A DNA stretch of 64,000 nt from Schistocephalus solidus. Lineage: Eukaryota > Platyhelminthes > Cestoda > Diphyllobothriidea > Diphyllobothriidae. The translations under genes were made by a program, and so were the position numbers. The stretch lies in NCBI GenBank assembly GCA_017591395.1, contig WEDG01011442.1:1-64000 (forward strand). Direction: 5' to 3'. The notes beneath the pieces were generated by a model that had not been told where the DNA came from, did not search any database, and worked only from the letters and a program-made list of their open reading frames with translations. This document shows, in pieces, positions 25,001 to 33,509 of this stretch. Every line of letters begins with the position of its first letter. The stretch's first letter is position 1.

Positions 25001-28000
25001 CAGTCAACAACGAGGTGATCTTGTCTTAGTTTACAAGATAATGCATGGCCCTGAGCAGGGGTTGCGCTTTGAGCACATGTTTCAGTGGCACCTTTCGCCT
25101 TCTCTTCGTGGACACGAAATGAAGCCGCGCACGAAAATGTCCAGGTTAAACCTCCGCTCTGAATTCTTCATGCAACGGGTATTAAAACAATGAAATGATC
25201 TCCTGCAATCGGTCGTGGAGGCGACGTCCCTACGGCTTTCCAATAAATTGCTTGGATAATTATATGTCCCTTGTTTTCCCTCGACGATCTTAACCCGAAG
25301 TAATACCCGTCAACTCTAGACCTGAGTTATTTGTAAAAGAAATGCTACTTATATTTTGTAAATACTATTTGTATAGTGTACATTTTTAAGAGTACCTTCA
25401 GAGATGCATCTGACACACCGGCATGTAAACAATAGGGTTTTCAAAGGCGCTGCCTGTTACCCTCACCAAATAAACTGAATCTGTTGGTTGTGGATTTGGC
25501 CGAAACGATTGGCAGAGTTTTTTGTCGTCTGCTGGTTGTCCAGCAGCCAGTATTATGTCCCTGTGTAAGTAAAGGCCACGATTTATTGTTCCATGTATCC
25601 ACAATACTCGGACGGCTTCGTGCAATATACGGCATGTTGATTTAGCCATTGAGGAAAACCAAAGGGGAAAGCCATACAAAAACTTTGAAACTTTTCTTAA
25701 CTGTTATTGCATTCATGCCAAAGTCGCCTTCATCTTGGCTCCATCCTTTTCAAACGACTTTGTCAGCACAGCACTACATGCATGCGCGTGGGGGGTGAAC
25801 GGGCCGCGAATTTTCAGATGTTTAGATTCGGGAAACTAGGTGTATCTATTTGGCCTCAAGCAATTTAAGTGAGCTCTGATCGTCTTCTTATTGCTACACA
25901 GAACTAAAAATCTGTAACTGTAATAATAGCTATTGTTCTCATCCTGCGCATGTCAAACACATCGAGATTACCCAATCTGAATGGAATTCGCATCCATAGA
26001 AGACTTGCAATACAATCAAGTCTAGGAGTTCACTATTCTGGGTCTCACGGTCTTGAGAACTGATATATCTTACCAGTTGTACGCTACAGGCATTACAAAT
26101 ATTCTTGTGACGCTGAATTTTGCGCAGGCGTCGAGTGGAGATCGTTTATGGTCGACTCCACTCTCCCGCTTTGATTTTTGACCCCAGCAAGACTGGTAAC
26201 GAGCGTGGACGTTCTGGTTGACCTGGAACTGTGGCTCCGTCGTACGCGACTCACCTGCGTGCTGATCCATCCGCCGAATCGAGCCGGACTTCTACAACGC
26301 AAAACGTGTGTGTGTGTGTGTGCGAGAGAGAGAGATCCAACGCAAGGTCGGAAACGTTTTTGGTGCGTGCACATATAGGCATTTCCGGAATGACGGTGCA
26401 TATTACTTCGTGTGACTCCACATTCAACGGTGCCAATGACACTGTGACTAATTAGGCTTCGTGTAAGATCCCATCACCAACACGATATTGACTTTTCATA
26501 CATTCAGTTGATGGCCTATCTCATGAAATACAAACCGAAATTCTGACATGTGTTTTCGCTTCAAACACCTTAATTGAGTGGTGTTGTCGTACGGATCGTC
26601 ATATAGCTTAATCCCAAGATATCTCAGTCACACCAGGATGACGGCTTTTGAAAACGTGTCTTTCTTATCGTCTGTAAAAAGAATACTCTGGAAAAAAATT
26701 ACCACTTATGTAGCATGCACTTTTTATCATACATTTTTCGATGCCATTCGTTATTCAAATATATTATATAGAAAACATGCACAAAATAATCTGTCTTGTA
26801 CTCGTTTGGTACCGAAAGTGTATCTTTCGGTTTTGAATACTTTCTGCATTGCCGAATAATTTTGAACCCTACAGGCCGTTGGTTTCCAAACTAAATTCTG
26901 TATTCATTCTGTTTAAGGAAAATCGCACATTTTTCTATCTATGATGAAGAAGTCGCATTTACCTCTTAAAAATGTAGGTTATGTTCTACAACTTATAAGG
27001 AACATTAATAAATTGACGGATACAATGTTTTATGAATGAATGTCTCATGGTCTTAAAATATCCCATACTTCGAAACTTTTTAAAAAAAACTTAAAGATAC
27101 CCTTTCTTCAAGCATACAACTTGAATAAGTTGTAATTTACTACCAACCGAATGCAGGGAAGAAAATGTTGTGTGTGATTTCTATATGCTACATTTGAATG
27201 AATGAGGGCATTTAAAATCTACGAGAACTTGTAAGGCACTGCCTGCAACGCAGCTTCGGTAATCGCATGCGATGAAAATCTTCTCGTTCTAATGTGGTGG
27301 ACAACCTGCTGCAATGATGTGTTGGCCTTGTGATTCGGTTAATTTTTTTCCATGGGAAGGGTTCAAGTTTGGAGCGTTTTCTTTTATAGCTTCTAATTAC
27401 CGGCGAACAAAAGTCCCACGTACCTTGAAGAGAGCTAGGCTGGTATCGGATGTCGTCAAATGCCGAAACCAGGGCGTTCTCCTCTCCGTCGACCCAAATC
27501 TGCACTCTTTCGAGGATGTCCTGTTAGAGGAAATGGCCGTCCGTCTGTCGATTGAGGAGCAACAAAAGGTATCCCATTTAACTGTGGCTTGGAAATCGCA
27601 CTTATTACTCCTATGGGAATCATCTTTGAAAGCTTTTTTCGTGCTCATTAAGTGGCGGTCAATATACTGCGATGCTGCTTCGAAATCTGATTAAACTCTT
27701 TGTACTTGTTTTTTGTCCTCATTTGGTAATTTTCCATTGTCTTGCATTTTTTCTCGCCCAGCCTGTTATTCCCACCCGTGCACCCTTGAGAGATTAATGT
27801 TCACGTCACCCCTTCATCTGCGCGTTCCATTCACTTCCAGAACACCCAACGTTTTATCAGAGACATTGCCTTGCGAAAGGCTCACTGGATTAACTACAGA
27901 TGCACTCGCTACTGCCTCTGTTCTGTCAGTAATCGGTCTGTGGGTGTCCTACGATACGGAATTACTGAGCATGTCATATTGGTAGGGGTCCTTTTCATGC

Positions 28001-31000
28001 ATGCCTGCTCACGGATCGCTAATGGAACTCGTCCCGTTCTGCCTTGGGGCTCAGACATTACTATGGTTTGATTTTAAGTCAATTTCGATGCAGAATTTGA
28101 TGCCATGCTCCTCTATAATTGGCAACTTGGGAACCAGGTCCTTCTTAGTTGGCATCTAGGTAAGCCCTAATCCACCTGCTATGGAGATGGTTTCAGTATT
28201 AGAGAAAACAGGTTTCCTTGAAAATTTGACTTTTCGTCTCATTAGCAAATTCATGTTGTCGCTTTACCTGTCCTCCTTTACACTGTTCTTATGACATCAA
28301 TAATGCTTCGGTAAGAATTATATTACGATCCTCAATTGCACTGGCATTTGCACATATGAAGATACAAATTTTCCAGCAAAGCGACGATTAACTTTCTTGC
28401 CTGTTTCCAAAACTGGTAAAAGCACCCTCATACATCAAACCACCCATTATCAAATGCAAAATGCAATCAAATGGACTGAAATAGCGATAAGTGTAAATCG
28501 AAGTTTCGAATTTACTTTACTCTTAACTGGTACATTCGTGCTCCTGCCTGACCCAACCGGTCTCTAAGGTGTAGCAAATTGTATCCGTCCGTGCGTGATG
28601 ATCTCTGGCAGCGGGTCTGGGGACCTCGACCCCTTCTCTCGTTCGACATTTGAAAGCATATGCCGCAGGTTCATGTACCATCTGCAAATCATGACAGCTT
28701 CATAATGCCAGTTTCGTTTTGAGCTTCTCTAATACCTCCAGCAGTCTAGGACGACAAAGAGAGTGCTTAAACCATCTAATCTGTCCTTCTTTAATGGTCT
28801 GAGATATTCCCGCACGGTTTTTTAGCCACTTTGGACTGTCTTATTCGACAAGACGCAATAATTCCGCTCGAAAAATATTTTCCTACCAACAGTGGTCAAA
28901 CACCTCAAGTGTTCGATAGGCCTACAAATCTGAAGCCCACCACTCACAGCAGTACATGTGGAGTGAACAGACGGATGTTCGGCACATTAAAATCTTGGTG
29001 AGGATGCAGATATCATGTCGGGTCCATAGGGCCTTTCCAAGGCTTGTAAGGACCCTACAACCAACATAGATTTGGGGGACGATGTCATCTTTATTCTATT
29101 CTTTATGAACGACTTCGCTCGAAGTTGTTCGAAAATATAGAGGGAGAAAATTGATTGAGCATCGGAAGAATTTTGTTGATCATTCTGAACTTTTGAACTC
29201 GTCCATCGTCAGAAATAGTGGCAGCAACAAAATAAGCCACAGTTTTAGGGGGAAGCTCTCAGTCAGCGCTGACGTACCGGGCAATATGCAGACGCCTCCA
29301 GACTAGCTTCGTTTGTCTTTGGTCGGCTTATACCCCCTATAAGTGTAGGCTTTTTTTGGTAGACTCTTGCTCGAGTTTACAATAATAAAAAAATTGTGTC
29401 GGTGTTTGACCAGTCTTTGTTTTTAAAACATCTGAAAGTCGAACATTCGCATCCAGATTTGAAAATGTCCCTTTCTTTAAGCTGACAGCCATTAATTTTG
29501 ATCGCTCCCATCCCTCGATCAGAGATGCAGTCCGAAAAACACTTTGGTTATTATAGCTTTTAATGAATAAAGCGATTGATTTATGAACTTCATCTATATG
29601 ACCCACTACACTATATGTCGCTATACTCCGGCGCTAGCAGAGTGATATTTAACGTAATTTATGTCAGTCAGCCAACGTCCTGACTCAATGTGAGCAGCAT
29701 CAAAACCACGTAAATCCCATACGATAATCTAGTCACTGTCGTATTTGAAGAGGTTGAGCGTTGGAATGCAACTTCTTAAAACTGTGCACCGAATATTACA
29801 TAGTTTGGAGAGGATTTGTGAACGAGAACTCGCTAGATGGTTGAACGATAGCACGCCCTGGCCAATTTGATTATTTTTGCAGGCTTAACATCTAGTTCCA
29901 TTATCCACCACAGGGTCTAACTATGGATGAAATCGAGTTCTACAGCAAATCCAACGAATCAGACGGGTGGTTGCATGTTGTTGTTTATGGCGGAATTAAA
30001 AAGTAGCCTTTTGTGCATTCAGGTACCACTCGGAATCGAATTCGGTTCGGCTTCGTCCTGGAGTTATGCACATTCTAAATTTGCCTGAGAATGGCAAATA
30101 TCATTAAAGCAATGCGATCGACATACGCTCTTTTCATTAAACAGACATCAAGCTGGTCTAATACAGACCACCAGGAATGGTCACGTAATCTCATGCCTGC
30201 TCGATCACTCCATGTAGCCAAGGCACAGAGACGTCAGCATCGCGCCTAAGCAGAGTGCCAACAGAATCAAGAAGGCGAGTTCCAGGAAACGTCTCAGAAG
30301 AAGATATGATCGCTGGAACAGGAAGGATATTGGTTTGACTTTTTCGGAATCCCTCCGCGACTGTCTCTGATGGTGGATTCGAATGAGAATCCGAAGCATC
30401 AGACCAATAAACTTTTCTTGTTCTAGTGATTGTATCTTCTTTTTAATGAAGGGAAAGAGCATTATATGTACTGGGGCTGTGAGATTAAGGGAAGCGGGGG
30501 TGCATACGACACCGGATAGGCCGGAGCGAGGTAAAACCCTGCCGCAGGCGAGTGAGGTAGAGGATATGATGAGTTTGTCATCGATGGTGAGATCATAGGC
30601 GGATTGCTCATGCCAGAGCTTAAAACCTAACCAACTCGCCAGCAACAAAGTCACCATTCACATCGTGAGCGGAGTCACTCAGGGCCAGTGACGTTTCGAG
30701 TTTTCTCTCTGGAGGTCACTACTTCTGTTGAAGGTTTTTCTCTGTAGTCATTTGCTGTCATTTTTCGGAGTCCTTTTAAGGGCTCATTTCTTTTGGATCT
30801 AATTAGAAATGTCTGCACAGGCAACTTTTAAGTTCCTTGGTCCGATCTAATTATCGGACCCCTTAGTGAATTCTAGACTTTTCAGCTCTTGCTCGGCCTC
30901 AGAAACGCCAACGATAACCAGTTTTTTTCGGTTTTTTTTCCTTCAACTCGTGTTTCAAAGCCTAGCGGGTTTCTTTTATTAAGTCACCATCAGTCTTTTT

Positions 31001-33199
31001 GTGTTAATTTGTTTTCGCCATCAGTGGGCCTTGCGTATGATATTGCTACATGGGGAGGGGCTGAAGGTTCGGATGTGCGTGAACGCGAGCGTTTTCTGAC
31101 CCGTAGGCATTTTCAATGTAGACTATGTGCGCGCAACCTGGAAGGAACTGGAATTAATTCAGTCTGGCTGGACGTACGGCTATCAATTAACTACATTTAG
31201 CAGAGGCAAACACACCGGGTCACGAGCAGGCGGACTAACGTTAAAGGTTTCGAGGGTTATTCGACCATCTGTTTCCGTTCATCTCCACCGTTTGCTCTTC
31301 ACACGTGCTTTGAAAACCGACTCTGTGCTTTTTAAGTAACGCTGACAGTCCTTCGTGCTCAAGAATGCACGCACTTCTGTTTTGAGCTTTTGTCTGCAAT
31401 GGTCTCAGACGCTTTTTCTCGCCTGTCTCAATTTTCAGCATTTTGAATTACCCTCTAATCAAAAGGCGCTCAGCGCTCTTAGTCAGCAGTTCCCCGGCAT
31501 TGACAGAGAAATACTCATGGAGACTCTTGTCCGATGTGGGTACGTGCAGCCTCAGTGTTTCATTTTCTCAAAATTTTACTTATTTTGTTTCTGCTTTCTA
31601 CACTTTTATATATACGCATATATTCAGTCATCCTCCTGTTTCCTGTGAAGTATTCCGTCTTATTTTGCAAGAACCTAGGCGAGGTCTGTTTTCTTTCCAG
31701 CTTTGATTTGGACACCTCTATCGCCTGCATTGTAGCCGGTGTGCTGGATAAAGACTCGTTTTTCGAAGCCTCAAGGACCAGCGTTTTTGAAGCCAAAGCG
31801 GCAGCAGCAGCAGTAGTACCCCCAACCGCACCCAGGCTTCCATCTAACTCTAAGGACGGTGACTCACTGGACAAGGATGTAGATTTGTCTTTTCAGGAAA
31901 TTCTTGACGAGGAAGAGGCGATCAGCCGTTCAGTAGCTGACCAGTCCAAGGTATTTTTTACCATAAATCCATAACAGCTTTTGATGTTGAAAGCTGTGAA
32001 TGCAGTCTAGCCTCTAGTTTTATTTCTTTTAGAACATGCAAACCCTGGCGATTCAGCTGACTCTTAAACGACTCGTCTCTCAGTACCCGGGCTTTGAAAA
32101 ACCCTACCTAATTAATCTGTTTATCAAATCAGGGTACGTCCGTTGGTTGTATAATTCCAATCATGTGGTGAATAGCTACTTGTGAACTGGGCAGTGCCCA
32201 TTTTTGTTGATTACTACTTTTAGGATGGATGAAGAGGCTACGCGGCAACGTCTGGCGGAGGATGGTCGCACAGCAGAGCCCCTCCCGTCATTCACCCCGC
32301 TCATACCCACCGACTCTCCACCGAACACGCGTCCTCCGGCCTCCGTTACTGTCGGGAGCTTGCACCAAGCCAAAGAAAGTCTTGCCACCTTGGAGAAGGA
32401 GATCGATGGCCTTCGAAGAAGTATGAAGGAAATACATGCTGCCAGACTGGGTGCTAAAGCCGCTTCCGCACACCCGGGCGTGGTTGCCTTTTACAATGAA
32501 GAGGTTTGTTTTGCATTGTCAAAAGTAACCTCATGACAAGCACCTTCTGGTCTGGGTTTCTAGTGAATTCTAATTCCGTTGATGAACACTCATCGGTCAC
32601 TTATGCGACAGTCAACCAGTTGTTTATTGGATCTCATTCTTATGATTTACGACAGATCCGCCAACGGCCGCATTTATTTGGGCTTCTTTTCAGCTACGAA
32701 TGCTCCGATGTCGCCTCAATCATCGAGAGGACTTGCACAGGGACTTACTGGTGGCCATCAGGTCACAGGAGCACGCACTTGCAGCCAGTGGTCGTGAGCG
32801 CGCAGACAGCAGATCCTCAACCCGCTCCGGCTTGGCCTTCCTCGATCTGCATGGTCTCACACAGCATCACGCAATGATCGCCCTGCGTCGGCGACTGGCA
32901 CTCCTTGAATCGGGTTGTCCCGCGACTCCCACCGCCACCACTACCACCCTCACGCCCTGTCCCAACTTTTGGCTGCCAAAACGCCTGACCGTAGTTACTG
33001 GTTGGGGTTCGCATGCTTCCTCACAAAGTTTGGCCTAAATCAACCGCATTCGGTAATCCGGACCAGCGTTCTCAATTTCCTACGTTCACGATCCTATGAC
33101 TTCACAGAGAGTCCTTACATCGGCTGCGGCAGCTTTGATATCAAGTTAATGCATCGCACTCCCAAACAGGCTAAAAAGGCAGCCAATGTACCTTCCTAG
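18991..33199 (+). CDS. CUE/Smr-domain protein, Cue2/NONU-1/N4BP2-like (spliced, 5' end missing)
   Basis: Exons at 18991-19049, 19714-20257, 21655-21813, 27435-27568, 31439-31539, 31701-31950, 32033-32133, 32224-32503 and 32694-33199. From 27435 onward all splice phases agree. The protein has up to three CUE-like ubiquitin-binding modules, then a helical charged segment in the DUF1771 position, then a C-terminal Smr domain starting at a Leu-Asp-Leu-His-Gly motif. In yeast Cue2, worm NONU-1 and mammalian N4BP2, CUE plus DUF1771 plus Smr marks an endonuclease that cuts mRNA at collided ribosomes. That role here is inferred from architecture. N4BP2 also has a P-loop kinase domain; none was found in the window, so it may lie upstream or be absent. 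The stop is at 33197-33199, with AATAAA about 100 bp later. Three one-base frame breaks occur (about 19764, 20065 and 33025). The join between the exon ending at 20257 and the one starting at 21655 does not keep phase, so an exon may be missing or two genes may be involved. Confidence 0.72.
19714..20257 (+). CDS. CUE/Smr gene exon with first CUE-like module and two frame breaks
   Basis: The exon opens after TTTTAG and reads acidic sequence (R-L-I-E-E-E-S-A-V-S-E-E-L-P-E). It then shifts +1 near 19764 into F-E-Q-L-C-E-L-F-P-N-S-D-R-A-V-L, a good CUE module (Phe-Pro motif, second helix, A-L-E-A end, about 19786-19905). A second +1 shift near 20065 leads into an acidic, Ser/Asp/Glu-rich tail. 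Both shifts vanish if one G is removed from a GGG run followed by CC, which suggests sequence error. GTAAGG at 20258 is the likely donor. If it is not used, this frame runs to a TGA at 20309-20311 and could be the end of a separate gene. The CUE core has no intron, unlike the two later modules. Confidence 0.55.
21655..21813 (+). CDS. CUE/Smr gene exon, no known domain
   Basis: A 159-bp exon bounded by TTTGTAG and GTACGC, reading L-D-S-L-P-E-E-V-F-A-D-W-T-P-E-P-E and then a basic, polar stretch ending A-K-F-P. It is acidic and Trp-containing at the start and basic at the end. It needs phase-1 entry, which the exon ending at 20257 (phase 0) does not supply. It is assigned by position, strand and coding character, not by homology. 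Confidence 0.45.
23430..25265 (+). mobile_element. 5'-truncated CR1-like LINE (dead RT) in a CUE/Smr gene intron
   Basis: Reading several frames in order, the plus strand gives F-K-E-Q-R-N-E-C-R-K-Q-I-R, S-P-G-P-D-G-L, a P-I-S-L-T block, V-Y-S-D-F-C-K-A-F, G-V-P-Q-G-P-V-L-S-P-L-L-F (24380-24420), V-A-D-N-I-K-L-W, W-S-E-K-W-L-L-D-F-N, and the CR1-type tail R-P-H-L-E-Y-G-I-Q-A-W and R-R-A-T-K-L-V (24729-25193). The catalytic A-D-D reads A-D-N, and several stops and frame changes occur. The endonuclease is absent. Confidence 0.82.
26305..26333 (+). repeat. Short GT and GA dinucleotide runs
   Basis: A (GT)8-9 run followed directly by (GA)4-5. It is unremarkable. Confidence 0.85.
27435..27568 (+). 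CDS. CUE/Smr gene exon with acidic E-E-x-L-x-x-S-I-E-E helix
   Basis: Open from a weak acceptor (AG at 27433-27434, alternative at 27438) to a GTATCC donor. It reads L-V-S-D-V-V-K-C-R-N-Q-G-V-L-L-S-V-D-P and then an acidic helix containing L-L-E-E-M-A-V-R-L-S-I-E-E-Q-Q. Such helices are often ubiquitin-binding or linker elements, but this is not proven here. It ends in phase 0, matching the exon at 31439. The left edge is uncertain. The preceding 5.6-kb intron contains a CR1-like LINE. Confidence 0.5.
27990..28070 (+). repeat. Fragment of the SINE-flanking repeat
   Basis: The stretch around tctgccttggggctca and the preceding gctaatggaactcgtcccg match the sequence flanking the SINE at 15365-15410 and, more weakly, 15620-15660. 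It is a short piece without the tRNA-like head. Confidence 0.45.
30265..30450. repeat. Penelope-type ends as a head-to-head inverted pair
   Basis: The left arm (30295-30345, minus sense) and right arm (30361-30440, plus sense) are nearly back to back, with almost no internal sequence. The right arm has CTGATGG (30367-30373), a perfect six-pair stem II (30375-30380 with 30387-30392) and GAAGC in place of GAAAC. An open frame crosses the repeat on the minus strand (30205-30657) and is probably repeat-derived. Confidence 0.55.
31439..31539 (+). CDS. CUE/Smr gene exon: N-terminal half of second CUE-like module
   Basis: A 101-bp exon (phase 0 in, phase 2 out) between TTTTCAG and GTACGTGC. It encodes Q-K-A-L-S-A-L-S-Q-Q-F-P-G-I-D and then a second helix ending L-V-R-C-G. 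The Phe-Pro after an amphipathic helix is the hallmark of CUE domains. Length and phases equal those of the exon at 32033, which encodes the same half of the third module. Confidence 0.75.
31701..31950 (+). CDS. CUE/Smr gene exon: end of second CUE-like module and linker
   Basis: A 250-bp exon between TTTCCAG and GTATTT. It completes the CUE module with F-D-L-D-T-S-I-A-C-I-V-A-G-V-L-D. An Ala-rich, Pro-rich linker (five consecutive Ala near 31800) and an acidic segment with S-F-Q-E-I-L-D-E-E-E-A follow. It ends in phase 0, matching the next exon. Confidence 0.72.
32033..32133 (+). CDS. CUE/Smr gene exon: N-terminal half of third CUE-like module
   Basis: A 101-bp exon (phase 0 in, phase 2 out) after TTCTTTTAG and before GTACGTCC. 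It encodes L-K-R-L-V-S-Q-Y-P-G-F-E-K-P-Y-L and L-F-I-K-S-G. It has the same layout as the exon at 31439, with Tyr-Pro replacing Phe-Pro. The module is completed by M-D-E-E-A-T-R-Q-R-L in the next exon. Confidence 0.7.
32224..32503 (+). CDS. CUE/Smr gene exon: end of third CUE-like module and coiled region
   Basis: A 280-bp exon (phase 2 in, phase 0 out). It finishes the third CUE-like module, passes through a Pro/Thr-rich linker (32280-32345), and enters a charged helix (L-A-T-L-E-K-E-I-D-G-L-R-R-S-M-K-E-I) that looks coiled-coil. It ends A-S-A-H-P-G-V-V-A-F-Y-N-E-E, just before the segment that corresponds to DUF1771 in relatives. Confidence 0.7.
32694..33199 (+). CDS. CUE/Smr gene terminal exon: DUF1771-like helix and Smr domain (one frame break)
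   Basis: It opens in phase 0 after TTTTCAG and reads an Arg/His/Glu-rich helix (32694-32790). The Smr domain starts at F-L-D-L-H-G-L-T (32839-32862) and continues A-L-R-R-R-L-A, a variable Thr/Pro loop, L-T-V-V-T-G-W-G-S-H (32983-33015), then T-S-V-L-N-F-L-R-S-R-S-Y-D-F and a final beta strand. The last part is in a frame shifted by -1. The break falls near 33020-33040, where one extra A in the AAA run of ccTCACAAAG would restore the frame. The usual TG-Arg-G motif reads TG-Trp-G. The Asp-x-His motif is intact. Confidence 0.75.
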
Positions 33200-33300
33200 G
33201 AGGTTTCAGTACATTTGTGTATTTGTTTTCCTTTTCAACCGTTTTCTTTTTTTATGCTGAATTTGGAGAGCTTTTTCGAGCATTTTCAGGAATTTGGTAG

Positions 33301-33306
33301 AATAAA
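33301..33306 (+). terminator. Poly(A) signal of the CUE/Smr gene
   Basis: A canonical AATAAA hexamer lies about 100 bp after the stop codon at 33197-33199, in AT-rich sequence. This is an ordinary 3'-UTR length for a flatworm gene. Confidence 0.6.
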
Positions 33307-33404
33307 AGTTGAATTCATTTGAACATACTTACTTCCTAATGCAACGATAATATATTCGAGTTTTGGCAGATTTGATTAATTCAGTTGACCCAATTGTTAA
33401 AAAC

Positions 33405-33500
33405 TCGGTGGCCTTGGTGGGGTTCGAACTCAAGGTAGCAAGAACGAGACCTGAGTTCAGCCAGGCTCTAACCGCCTGAACAAAGAGGCCCCATCGGGAG
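33405..33500 (-). repeat. tRNA-like element (SINE head or tRNA pseudogene)
   Basis: The reverse complement reads ttcaggcggttagagcctgg, then ctcaggtctcg, then a good B-box gagttcgaacccc. The long region between looks like a tRNA-Leu/Ser variable arm. The acceptor stem pairs poorly, so a functional tRNA is unlikely. Confidence 0.35.
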
Positions 33501-33509
33501 CCGTAATTT

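Larger units (their letters stand above)
25270..31438. other. Intronic or intergenic sequence within the CUE/Smr locus
   Basis: Apart from the exon at 27435-27568, the SINE-flank fragment at 27990 and the Penelope-type ends at 30265, I see only short unassigned frames, such as 29337-29606 on the minus strand (89 codons, no known motif). Confidence 0.5.

Noticed and set aside
30205..30657. A 150-codon minus-strand frame as a host gene
   Set aside because: It runs through the Penelope-type repeat arms and has no recognised domain.
33020..33060. A 39-bp GT-AG intron in the Smr exon
   Set aside because: Removing it does not restore the conserved frame and would delete conserved residues; a one-base error fits better.
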